This document shows, one piece after another, positions 1-26,500 of a stretch of DNA of 64,000 nucleotides; within the stretch, counting starts at the first letter, position 1; each line of letters starts with the position of its first letter. The notes below the pieces were generated by a model that worked only from the letters and a program-made list of their open reading frames with translations, was not told the DNA's origin and ran no database searches. The stretch is from Scatophagus argus (Eukaryota; Chordata; Actinopteri; Scatophagidae), in contig NC_058513.1 of assembly GCF_020382885.2 (NCBI RefSeq), forward strand, positions 19,936,213-20,000,212, read 5' to 3'. The translations under genes were made by a program, and so were the position numbers.

Positions 1-14721
<14,721 letters not shown>

Positions 14722-17700
14722 CAGCAGCTGGTGAGTCACAAAGCAACATGGTTTACTGCGGGTACACAGGATTTTGTATCACTGTGTCTAACTGTACATC
14801 CGCAAATGATTTTATGAATCAATGTAAATCTATGATAATTCATACCTATTGTGTATGTAATGTAACAATAGAGGTGTTTTATTTTCCAGTCCTTGTTTTA
14901 GTGTATGCAGGCCTCCAGAAGCTGAACACTCAGTCGTGTCAGCTCAGTTTGGATCACAACAGTGTGACAGGAGGATTCAGAAGATCAAGGATTTGGAACC
15001 AGCAGTTTATTGGCACGCTGGCTTCACTGCCCCACCAACCTGTCTGTGGCTGCTATCAGCCAATCAGAGCAGATTCCAGCTGTTGGAATTACACTGTCAC
15101 ATCTCATTGATGAAGACAAGGTTGGTTTCTATGGCAGCAGATACCAACTGGCAACATGCTCACTAGCTTCCTGTTAGCTACTGTTAGCTCCACCTAATAT
15201 GCCGCTGACAAACAGGAGACCCTTTGGACCAAAGTGGTGCTGGATTTCGTACAGTTTTACCTCAGCTAGCTGGATTTCTATCAGTGTTAGCTTGGCTCAC
15301 TGATCTTAAGCATTGCTAGTTAAATTAGCGAAATCCCTACAGTTAACTCAGCTCACCTTATAGTGTTAAAATGAGTCAGATACAGTTTACTAACCTGTTT
15401 GTGGGTTAATGAAGCTGTGGTTCAGTCAAGTGGTAGCTCTTTTACCTTGATGAGTTTGCACTGTTGTGTCAATGTAGAAACACAATAGAAACCATTAGAA
15501 ACCATACCACCTGTCCTCACATATGTTCAGTTCAGTTTAACTTTGTTCTGATTGGCTGTTCCGCCTGCAGACTGGAGAGTGGTTTAACACCACATAGTTT
15601 CAGCTTGAATCACCCCAGGACCAAAAGCTGGAACATGTCTTCATGGCGTCAGGGGGTTTCTGGAAGTCAGACTGCAACAACTAAACATCAAGAAAACAAA
15701 ATCAAACTGATCTGAAGAAACGAGGTGCGAAGTCTGAGAGAATGTGAAACAGCAGGTTCAAAAACTGCTACCATTTAGTTGTGATACAGTCTCTGAATCA
15801 GAATAAAATGTGGTGAGATTTCACAGTACAACACCAGTTCTGCAGAGTCCTGACTGATTATTAGAGAATAATTTCACAACACAAACAAAAATCTATATAC
15901 TTATATATCACACATTCTATTATTCATTATTATATGTATTTATGTATTTTTCATTTTACTATGCTGCTAGTAAGTCTCCTGTCCTGTCATAAGGACATTT
16001 AATGTTTAAATGAAACCTGATCAATTGAATTGGAAATCTGAAAGTAGAAAGTAAGATTAATAAAACATACACAAGTTATTTTCTTTTTTCCCTCACAGGT
16101 ATCTTCCATTTCATGTTGTTTCCACTGATCATTTCAGCATCAGGTTCCTTTTGTTTTTATTCTCACCTTTCAGCTGTGATCTCTGGTGATGGGGTAAAAT
16201 GAACATTATTCACCAGTTAAAATGTGAATTCAAGTCCTCAATGTTTATTTGGAGCAGGGTCACAACATAATGAATTTGCTCATATTTTAAAGATTGCATC
16301 CTGCTGGGGTACTTTTATTCTTCCAGATGATATTTTTCTATCTCTGCTGTGAGTCTGAGCTCAGTGAACACCTGAAGAGTCGTCAGTTTGATGTGCTTAC
16401 ATATTAAAAATGGTGGAAATGAAACTGACGACAATGCCATGTTTGTCTTTTGTTGAAGATGAGAAAGATTTACACAACCTAACAGAACCATCATGAAATA
16501 TTTTGGACATGTAGTCACCACTGCCTGCCTGTATGTCTGTTGTGTTTAATGTTTCAGTTTCATCTGCTTGCAGGTTTGTATTAACCAGCAGGTGAACAGG
16601 TGTACCTAATAAAGTGGCCATTGAGTGAAAAGCTGCAACAACATGATACATGGAATACGTATTGGCACATGCAGTGTATCATGTGCTGTGTGTACTGCAT
16701 ATACATACTGCTGTGCATGTACTGGATAAGAAACGAAGTGAGGAGAGCTTCATGTTAACGGGGAGATTTTGTTACGGTCCACCGATTGCGTGTGTGTATG
16801 TGTGATTAAAGTTAATGTGACAGGCAAAGAAATCCAGTTCAAACTGCAGGGTCCTCAGAGCATCAGCAGTAATGACCACTGACCTGTTTGTGTGTGTGTG
16901 TGTGTGTCCTGTCAGTTAAAAAACTGACAGCACTGTGAATCTCTCTGGGCTCGTTGGACCTGAAACATTTGGAGCAATCATTATGCTGTCACATGATGAT
17001 AATGATGATGCAGACTGACCAGAATGCTCGTCAGTCAATAGCAGGCTGTTAAGGGTCTTGCAGAAACAATTCAAGATGACAAAGGAAAAAACAGATTTGT
17101 GTCAGAAAATATCTGATATTATTCTTCTTTATTTTAGGTGTCTGTTCTGTTTGGTGGATTGATTGTCAGTTCTGTCTGTGTTTTTAGCCTCCAGTTGGCT
17201 TTACCTCCACCATGAATGTCTCCGCAAGGAACACTTAAAAACCAAAAACCTCACAATCTGATCTACATTAGTCTTAACCTCACAGCCGCTAATGTTCCAG
17301 TTTACTAACTGTGTTTGTGTCAGCAAGCTACCTGCTTGTTTTATCATTATCTTCAGGGTGTTCATTATCTATCAGGTAGTTTTACGTACAGCTGTAACAC
17401 ACAGATACCAGTGAGGCTCTTTGAGCAAAACAGGCTAACTACAAAGCTAACACTGGCTGAGTGCCAGCGCTGCAGTATGAACAAAAATCAACATGAAAAC
17501 ACAGTAATTCTTTGAATGTATTTGGCTTTAAATGAAGCTTGATGTTCACACAATTTCTCACGGCTGCCTCAGTATTACAGCATTAGTCTGTCACACCACA
17601 CTGGGAGGAGCCACACATGCTAGGGCCCAATTCAACAAATGAACAGTGAACATAAACATGGCAAAAATTACAGCCTGAAGCTTCAAGGCTGAAGTCAGGT

Positions 17701-17899
17701 CATAGATAATCTGTATCCATCCATTCTTGTCCCTTTAGTGGCCCTTGTTCATAAAGCAGTCAGTTAGGATTAGGCTTATTTACTCATCCACGAGTTTGTA
17801 AAGTTACCACTGCAGTATGGGAGTAAAACACAAGAACTTACTCAAGATTTTTCCATTTCTGTCTCATTTCCATCGCAACAACAATTAATCCACTGATGC
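14722..17899. other. jakmip3 3' flank and intergenic DNA
   Basis: Downstream of the jakmip3 stop. Candidate polyadenylation signals AATAAA lie at 15802-15807 and 16059-16064. Open frames between 14721 and 15715 are all shadows with no consistent exon structure or family match. The rest is AT-rich with no gene that I can support. Confidence 0.5.
15802..15807 (+). terminator. Candidate polyadenylation signal of jakmip3
   Basis: First canonical AATAAA after the jakmip3 stop, about 1.1 kb downstream. Another copy is at 16059-16064. There is no transcript evidence. Confidence 0.35.
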
Positions 17900-20050
17900 A
17901 GCCCTCATTGTGGCTGGGGACTTTAACTTTGCTAACCTGAGGAAGGTGATACTGGAGTTTAAACAACACATCGACTGCCCCACCAGAGAAGAGAGGACTC
18001 TGGACCACTGTTACTCTCCTTTCAAGGATGGTTACAAGACCATGTCTCTGCCTCCGTTTGACCTTTCAGACAATAGTGCCATCTTCCTCATGCCGAAATA
18101 TAAGCAACAGCTGAAGCAGGAGTCTCCTGCAGTCGGAGAAGTGATACGGTGGACTGACAAATCAGAGGCTCTGCGGGGTGCACTAGATTCAGTGCACTGG
18201 GACATGTGTCGGTGCAGGATGGAAGTGGTTGTGGGATTTATTGGGAAAATGAATAGCCATCATCAGAACTTTTCCCAATCAGAAGCCATGGGTGGGTAAA
18301 ACCTGCAGTGCTGCCCACAACTTGGGATTTGCCACCGGTAACATGACGTCATGCAGAGCAGCCACCTACGCTGTCTGAAGGACAATTAGGGAGACTAAAC
18401 ACCGCTACGCCGCAAGACTGGAGCAACTCCAGGGCACTGTGGCAGGGACTACGCACCATCACGGACTACAAAGCTACACATCCACCTGCGATGAGAGCTG
18501 ACGCTTCACAACTTCTTCACGCGCTTCGAGTCGGACAGCAGGCAAGAAGCTGCACTCCCAGCCGGAGGAGAGAAGACATTCACATCAGCAGTCGAGTAGC
18601 CTGCGCTGAACAGCTCACACCGGTGTTTACAAGGATATTCAACCTCTCCCTCTCACAGTGTGTGATTCCCACCTGCCTTAAGGATGGTCCCCATCCCAAA
18701 GACAGCCCAGCCCAGTAACCCCAATGACTATCGCCCCATTGCCCTCATCATCTGTGGTGATGAAATGTTTTGACAAGCTGGTCAAAACATTCATCACCTC
18801 CTCTCTGCCCCCCACCCTGGACCTTCTTCAGTTTGCATACCGCCCAGACAGATCCACAGACGACGCCATAACCTTCCTGCTGCGCAAGAGACTTTCCCAC
18901 GTAGACACGAGGATGGGGAACTATGTGAGAGTAGACTTGTAGACTACAGCTCAGCATTCAATACCATAGTCCCCTCCAGACTGGTAACCAAGCTGTGTGA
19001 TCTTGGACTGAACTCCTCCAAGTTCAGGAGGTGGGTCCACAGCTTCCTAACCGGCAAACAACAGGTGAGTACACATAGCTCATCCCCCCTCACCCTCAAC
19101 ACTGGATCCCCCCAAGGCTGCGTGCTGAGTCCCCTTCTGTACTCCCTGTACACACATGACTGTGTGTCCACATCAGACAGTAACACCATTATAAAGTTTG
19201 ATGACGACACAGCGATTGTGGGGTTAATCTCCCACAACAAGGAGGAGGCCTACAGGAAGGAGGTCACCCACCTGGAGAGCTGGTGCCAGGAGAATAACCT
19301 CCTGCTGAACGTCAGCAAAACTAAGGAGCTGATTGTGGACTACAGGAAGAAGCAGCAGAAGGACTTCCGTCCACTCTGCATCGGCGGGTCTGAGGTGGAG
19401 AGGGTGGACAGTTTTAAATACCTGTCCTGGTCACTGCACATTAACAGGACTGTGAAGAAGGCCAGGCAGCGTCTGTTCCACCTCAGACGCCTCAGAGACT
19501 TCAGGCTCCCCCTCAAGGTGCTCAGGAACTTTTACACCTGCACCACTGAGAGCATCTTGAGTGGGAGCATCACCACATGGATGGGCAGCTGCACAAAGCA
19601 GGACCTCTCGGCCCTCAGGAGGGAAGTCCGCTCAGCTGAGAGGACAATCAGAACAACTCTACCCGACCTGCAGGACATTTACATCAAACGATGCAGGTCG
19701 AGAGCTGAGAAGATCCTCAGGCAGCCCCATCACCCCGGACACTCACTCTTCTCCCTGTTGCCATCAGGCTGTCGGTTCCGCTGCCTGAGAACCAACACTG
19801 AGAGGATGAGGAAAAGCTTCTTCCTCCAGGCCATCCGTCTACTCAACAGTGAGCGTTAGTCTGGACAATCCTACTCCCACCTGCACTAGATGTAAATACT
19901 GTACATTTTTAGGTTTAAGGCTTCTGTTCTATCATATTTAATTATACTCATTTTATTTACTTATTTTGGTAGCAGGGACAAAGAGAATTTCACTGCGCAT
20001 TGTACTGTGTATGATTGTGTGTGTGACAAATAAAACCTTATCTTATCATA
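17900..20050 (+). mobile_element. Decayed non-LTR retrotransposon (CR1/L2/Rex1-type LINE)
   Basis: Plus-strand remnant holding the end of an endonuclease domain (VAGDFNFANL at about 17910), then a reverse transcriptase broken by frameshifts and stops. RT blocks seen are LLQFAYRPDRSTDDAI at 18800, DYSSAFNTIVPSRLV at 18940, SPQGCVLSPLLYSLYTHDCV at 19110, and KFDDDTAIVGL where FADD or YADD is expected. The C-terminal domain (ESILSGSITTWMGSC, YIKRCRSRAEKIL, LFSLLPSGCRFR) is open from 19065 to 19859. The 3' end is AT-rich, with AAATAAAACC followed by CTTAT repeats. It is a 5'-truncated, dead copy lying between jakmip3 and dpysl4. Confidence 0.85.
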
Positions 20051-20222
20051 TCAGTCTCTCCCCTCCTCTGTGGCCTCTTTTTCCCTCTCCTCCTCCTTCT
20101 TCTGGTCTCCTCATTTATCGCCTGAGGTCTTCAGCAAACCCTCCTCCTCCTCCTCCTCCTCCGCCCTCTAACCCTCCTCCTTCTCCTCGTCTCACCCTGT
20201 CTGTCTCAGATTAGATGTGTCC

Positions 20223-20522
20223 ATGATGGCTGAGAGGAGATGTTCTCAGGAGGACGACTGTTCCTCTCTTTTGTCTCGGCTTGGTTCAGACTCTCCTCGC
20301 CCCCGGATGAAGTACGGAGGGATGTTCTGCAGTGTTGAAGGAGCTTTTGAGAACAAAACGCTGAACTTTGAATCATTCAGTCCGCAGACACAGCGACACC
20401 GAGCTGCACGAACCCAAAGTGACAGCCATGATCCTGGAGACTCGGCAAGAAGAGGAGGAGGACAAAGACAGATCGTGGTGTTTCACTCTGGACACATCCA
20501 GGACAACTATGGCAAGAGAGAG
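20223..20522 (+). CDS. dpysl4: Alternative first coding exon of the long dpysl4 isoform
   Basis: A 100-codon exon from the ATG at 20223 (a second ATG at 20226 has the better Kozak context, A at -3 and G at +4) to a GTTAAA donor at 20523, leaving phase 0 as the short exon does. It carries [20 protein letters not shown] and then [11 protein letters not shown], which match the N-terminus of long-isoform CRMPs (for example the long forms of DPYSL2 and DPYSL3). The frame continues past the donor, which explains the longer open frame seen there. The donor is weaker than that of the short exon. Confidence 0.85.
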
Positions 20523-23500
20523 GTTAAAATTTATCTAGAATACATTTTAGTTTTATTGTCTTTGTTTTTGAAGTTTCCCTTCAGAAATCTGATGAACATC
20601 TGTTTTCTGTTTGGGAGGATTCTGGAGAAGGACAGCAGTTTGGACTAAGACACAACTCCAACACCCCAAAACATTAGTCTGGGTTTGCCAGTGGCCTTTT
20701 AAGTGGGATCAGATTCAATAATCAACTATCTTTCTCCAGAGTTGCTCACCACTCCTTTTACACTAAGGAACCAAACAGATAAAGTGAGATTTCAGTGTGA
20801 ATTTAGATTCCATTCTGGAGGAAGTGCTAAAAGTACGAACACGGTAGAAATACTCTCTTGAATTCAGAATCCAACTTTAAGTAACATCATCAAAATGTTA
20901 AATGATTAAAAGGTTAACAGTGGTCTCTTAATTTTCTCAAACAACTTGCCATCCAATTGTCTGCGAGTTGCATTGTGGGTAACTGTGCGGAGTGTGAAGC
21001 TGGAGTTGACGATAAAGTTCAGTGTGAAACGTTATCAGCCAGAATGAAAACATGAAGAATCTCTGTGTGATCACACATCTTATCATCTTCCAACCGTAGA
21101 CCCATCTGAGCATGTGCAGAACAAAATCACATGCACACAGAAAAATTCTCATAATTACAATGACTTAATTATTTCAGTAAAAGATTTTTTTCCAGAAATA
21201 TTAAATATTAAAATGCGTAAATAATAATAATAATAATAATAATAATCAAAACTATTAATATTAATATAGTAAAAATATTAGCTCGACAGCAGGGGGCACT
21301 TTACAGATTACATAAAACAACCCAGCAGAATCTAAAGTTGTTAAAATGAGCTCCAGCTGCAGATGAGCATACAAATGCATCAATAATCCATTTTTATCAT
21401 AGACTGTGTATTATCTCTAAACTACTGCTAATACAGGTCTTCTACTTAGACAATATTGTGAATGCAGGATTTTTAATTTAATGTAGTATTTCCCCTGGAT
21501 GTATACTGATGCATATAGTCAGATTATTGATCAGTTTGTTCAGTACAATGTTTTATTACAGTTTCAACATCGCAGCAGTAACACCCTGCACTTAGTGATA
21601 ATATTCTACTAATCCATAGGATCAATACCGCAGCACGAGTACTCTCACTCCGACATGCATGTTTCCTGCACAGCAGGTGAACCACCAATCGCAATCCAGC
21701 ACATAAAACACTTCCGCGGATCTCCTTTCGAAATAAAAGCATGGGCAGTTCACACAGATGTTGAAGTGTTGAAAACACCCAAACAGCATTTCTGTTTTAA
21801 CATGTCATAAAGTGGTTAACATGGTTAAAGGTTTGGGTTTTATTATATGGATTCGTTACGTTATAACAGTTTATTAAAGGTTTCCTGTAACTTTGATTTA
21901 GATGGGAAGATGGGAGACGGTTATCGGGCTTATCAGCCTTCGCTTTGTATGCTTATAACGAGCTGATATCCAGGTGAAGTTCTGATAAGAGATTATTAAG
22001 AGATAAGGTACATCACAAAAGATATAAAGAGTTTATAAAACATGATGTTTTGTCAGACAGTATAAGGTTAGAAGTACTGGTATTAGTAAAATGTTAGTAC
22101 AGAGTCACAGGAGACATTTTATTCCACTGAGTACTTTTACTTTGAATACTTTTAAGTACATTTTCCTGACAGTATTTAGCATGTTACAACGTATTTCTTC
22201 CTTCACCGGCCACTGGCTGAACACACAGTGTATTTTAACGACACATCATTCTTTTAAAGAAACTCTTTAGAAATATTCAGGGGCTTTTATTTTGAAATTT
22301 AATTTTCGGTAGCGCGACGTCAGAGCTGACGTGCACAACAATAGCAGACCGTGGGTGTTTGTGTGTGAGCGGATCAATCAGCCGATCACAGATCGGTCAG
22401 GATGTCGTTTCAGACCAAGAAGAGCAGCGCGAGACCCGCGGTAGGTTCGGGCCACGCCCAGCCAGGCGAGTCGGGATAAGGGTGATGGGGGGGGTGCGAT
22501 GAGGTGCGGCAGGATGCTGCGCCTCATCGCCTGTCAATCAGCGAGCCGTTAGAACCAGAGCGAGGCTGGACCGGGCCGACCGGGCTCTGCTTGGCTTGTT
22601 TTTAAAGACGCGGTGAAGCTGCAGTGATGCAGTGAAAGATTAATTCATTATGATAACAATTTGATGATGGTTAGGAATATAAACAAAAATGTTCAAATAT
22701 TTTATTAATTAAGAAACATTAAGCACATTGGACTGTTAATATTTTTATCCTAAAGCCACCACACTTCCTGTCACTCAACCTGTGTGACATCATCACTGTG
22801 GGCGTGACTTACACCACAAGTATTGTTTCCATCATGAAGTTCTCGCTGTCACATTTCACCGTTCTTGTTTCATGATCTTTTCTGTTTGTTCTTACTGTAC
22901 TGAATATTATGCTGAAGGTTGCACATGATAAATTCTGCTGTGAACAAAGAACATGTTCAGAAACAAGAAAGCTCCCAGATGATTGTTCTTTAAGTTGCCA
23001 GCATTTTAAACTTTCAAATATCAGAATGGTCCTTAAAAACCCAACAACTTTATGCTTTTTTAAATCTCATAGTAACCAAACTTCTGAATGTCTGTAACGT
23101 CTTGTTTTACCCAGCATCCCCTCTGTCTGCTTGTCTGTTTCCAGGGCGACCATCTCATCATCAAAGGAGGAAAGATCGTCAATGATGATCAGTCATTCTA
23201 TGCTGACGTCTATATTGAGGATGGGACCATCAAGTAAATATACTCATATTCATTTTAATATGAAATTAATTATTGTGAATTCGGACCAGCTTCGCTTTCT
23301 TTCAGGCTTTTGGATGTCTGGATTGGTCAGTGTTTTAGCTTCACATATGGACATCATTGTGTGTCCTAATCAGACAGATTGGTGAGAACCTGATTGTTCC
23401 GCCTGGCGTGAAGACGGTAGATGCATACGGTCAGCTGGTGATCCCCGGAGGGATCGACGCCAATACTAATCTTCAGGCTCCACAGAACGGCCTGAAACCA

Positions 23501-26500
23501 GCTGATGACTTCTACCACGGAACCAGAGCCGCCTTATCTGGAGGAACCACCATGATCAGTCAGATTCTTATCAATGACCTCTTAATACTCATCAATCAGG
23601 CTCCAGTCAGAGAACCGTAGTAATCCCAGTAATGGTTGTGTTTGCAGTGGACCATGTGCTGGTGGAGCCAGGGACTAGTTTATTGTCAGCATTTGATCAG
23701 TGGAAGGAGATGGCTGAGCAGAGGGCCTGCTGTGACTTCTCCCTTCACCTGGACATCACCCGCTGGAACGATGGACTGTACGAGGAGCTGGAGACACTTG
23801 TCAAAGATAAAGGTCAGAAGACGATCTGCTCGTTGTCACAAAAGACACATACAAAAAAACACAAAGCACATAAAAATTACATGAAAAATCTGTGAAGCTG
23901 TAACCCTGAGAAAGTTTTACATGACAAATCATTTTCTGTCAATCATGTAATGGTTTCATCTCCACTTGGGTAGTTTATTTTCTAATAAAGCATGATGCTT
24001 TGTTAGAAAATAATATAATTAATAAAGTGTCATATAAAATATTGTGAAAAGTGTCATATAAAATCTTAATTTAAGTCACTACTTACTAAAGCTGTCAGAT
24101 AAAAGAAGAGAAACAAAAACCACAATCAGCAAAGAACAACTTTGGGTCTTTCAGTACTTACTCAGGAACAGACAAAACAGCAAAAATGGGCTACAAAGCC
24201 AAACAAATAAAGAATAAGCAGGACTGTTATGTACACAAGTACGTGGAAAATATATTTAAAATCATGTGGGACCAATGCACGGATGCTATTTTAAGAACAA
24301 TATCATTTATGTTTTAGGAGTGAACTCCTTCCTGTTCTTCATGACCTACAAAGACAAATACCAGAGCTCCGACTCTCAGGTGAACCGTACATTAATGATT
24401 GTGAATGATTTTTATTGTTTTTTGCGGTTGTTTGTGTGTTGTTTTGTTGTTGCTGAGGTTTAGTCCGATTGGCATATTAACATAGATCAATGTTTTCTCT
24501 TCATTTCCCTAAATTTACTTCCTGATTACACGGTTGCAGCTCTACGAGGCTTTTGGTGTCTTACGGGATCTTGGAGCCATTGCACAGGTCCATGCTGAGA
24601 ACGGGGACATCATTGATGAGGTTATACAGCCTGACCAATGACACAAGAGCTTACATCATGCAGGCAGCCCCCATTGCCAACCCCTTCAAGCAGAGAATAA
24701 ACATCTACAGAACATTTGCTCATATTTTTATATTGTATTTGTACTGGTTTGTGTTTCAGGAACAGAAGAAGCTTCTCAACCTCGGCATCACTGGACCTGA
24801 AGGACATGTGTTGTCTCATCCTGAAGAGGTACACACACCTGTAACGCACCTGTTGCACACCCATAATTATATCTGTGCCAACATCATCATGTGACATCAG
24901 CAGCAATCGGCAGTTGTGTGTATACTACTGATGATATGTTGTGCTTCAGGTGGAGACGGAGGCAGTCTATCGGGCCATCACCATCGCCAAACAGGCCAAC
25001 TGTCCACTGTACATTACCAAGGTGATGAGCAAATCTGCTGCTGATGTCATTGCCAAAGCCAGGAAGAAAGGTGACAACATCATCCTTTTCTCTTCTTCAT
25101 ATTTGTCCTTCTTTATCTTGCCCTTTAATCCAGATCAGCTTCAGATTTAAGGAGGAACTTAACTGAAATTCTATTTACATTTTCTCTGAGTATATTGAGG
25201 GCCTGTGGACCAGGTCTGCCAACCCACAGGTACTGTCCTCAAACTCCACAAACCTCTCAAGAGTCAACTGTGACTGCAGAGGTTTTGGACTCCCTCAGTG
25301 GCACAAGTCATTCCCTGAGTCTTCAAAGGTATTCAAGTTTTCCCTCCAGTAGTATCCTCAGTATAGATCAGCAGTGCTTCTCCAGGTCCAGTCAAGTTTA
25401 TTTTTATATCCCCAATATTACAAAACAATTTGCCTTAAGGAGCTTACCAGTCTGTACAGTAGACAACAACTGTCTGTCCTTAGACCTTCGAGGGAAGCAG
25501 GAGAGAGACTTACTGATTAGTGTCTTCAGTAGACAAAAGCATTGAAGGTGTTGCCTTGGTAGACCCCAGCAGGGGCTTCTGCCTCCAACCACAGACAAAC
25601 TCCTCCACTACTATAAGGTGGAGATTAGAATAAGGTACTCAGACATTTGTGCTGGTGTAAACATCCTCCTGTTTCTGTCATCAGGTATGGTGGTGTATGG
25701 GGAGCCTATTACAGCCAGCCTGGCTACTGACGGCTCTCACTATTGGTCCAAAGACTGGGCCAAAGCTGCTGCCTTCGTCATGAGCCCACCTCTCAACCCT
25801 GACCCTTCAACTCCACAATACCTGACCTCCCTGTTGGCATGGTTAGTACAACTGTAACTTCCCGTTAGCAGCGTTGCTTTCCTTCTGCATCTCTCTTAGC
25901 ACAGTTGACATTACTGTAGACTCATCCTCCATCTCAACAGTTTAAGTAGTGAATCTGACAGGTTCTCGTGTGTTTCCTTCCAGTGGAGATCTCCAGGTGA
26001 CATCCAGTGCTCAGGCCAGTTTTTCCACAGCTCAGAAAGCTGTCGGTAAAGACGACTTCACTCTGATCCCAGAGGGAACCAATGGGATTGAGGAGAGGAT
26101 GTCTGTGGTGTGGGACAGAGCTGTGGTAGGACAAGCTGTCTGCACACCATGAATCAATCCACTCTAGTCTCTCCTGGAAGACATTTATAGTGTTGTTCAC
26201 ATGAGATGTGGCAGAAATAGTTGTGTGAAGAATGAAAAATGAGAACTGAGAGAGAATTTGTGTCTCACCTCTACACAGACACTATGATGTCTCCAAGGTC
26301 ATAAAAAAGGAAGTTTCAGATGCAACCAGCAGAAACAGGCAGGATTTTATGTGGCTGTAAAATGGACGTAGTTAGTTTATTTTCAGGGGGACAACTGCTC
26401 CGAAGTTCTGCAACTGAGTCCTACAATCTGATCCGATAAATTGCACAAGTATCACTGCAGAAATCAACAGAGTTGGTTTCAGACATGACGATCAATCAGC

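Larger units (their letters stand above)
20523..22401. other. dpysl4 region between alternative first exons
   Basis: Intronic for the long isoform and upstream flank for the short one. It holds an AAT microsatellite at 21220-21246 and, near the downstream end, a GC-richer promoter-like stretch. No other exon is recognisable. Confidence 0.5.

Noticed and set aside
14722-15715. Several open frames after the jakmip3 stop, including one starting at an AG
   Set aside because: All three frames are partly open, none shows JAKMIP or other family blocks, and the jakmip3 C-terminus is already complete at 14721.
19966-20214. Open frame with a poly-proline run just before dpysl4
   Set aside because: It is a translation of the LINE tail and CTCCTC-rich DNA and stops before the long-isoform ATG in another frame.
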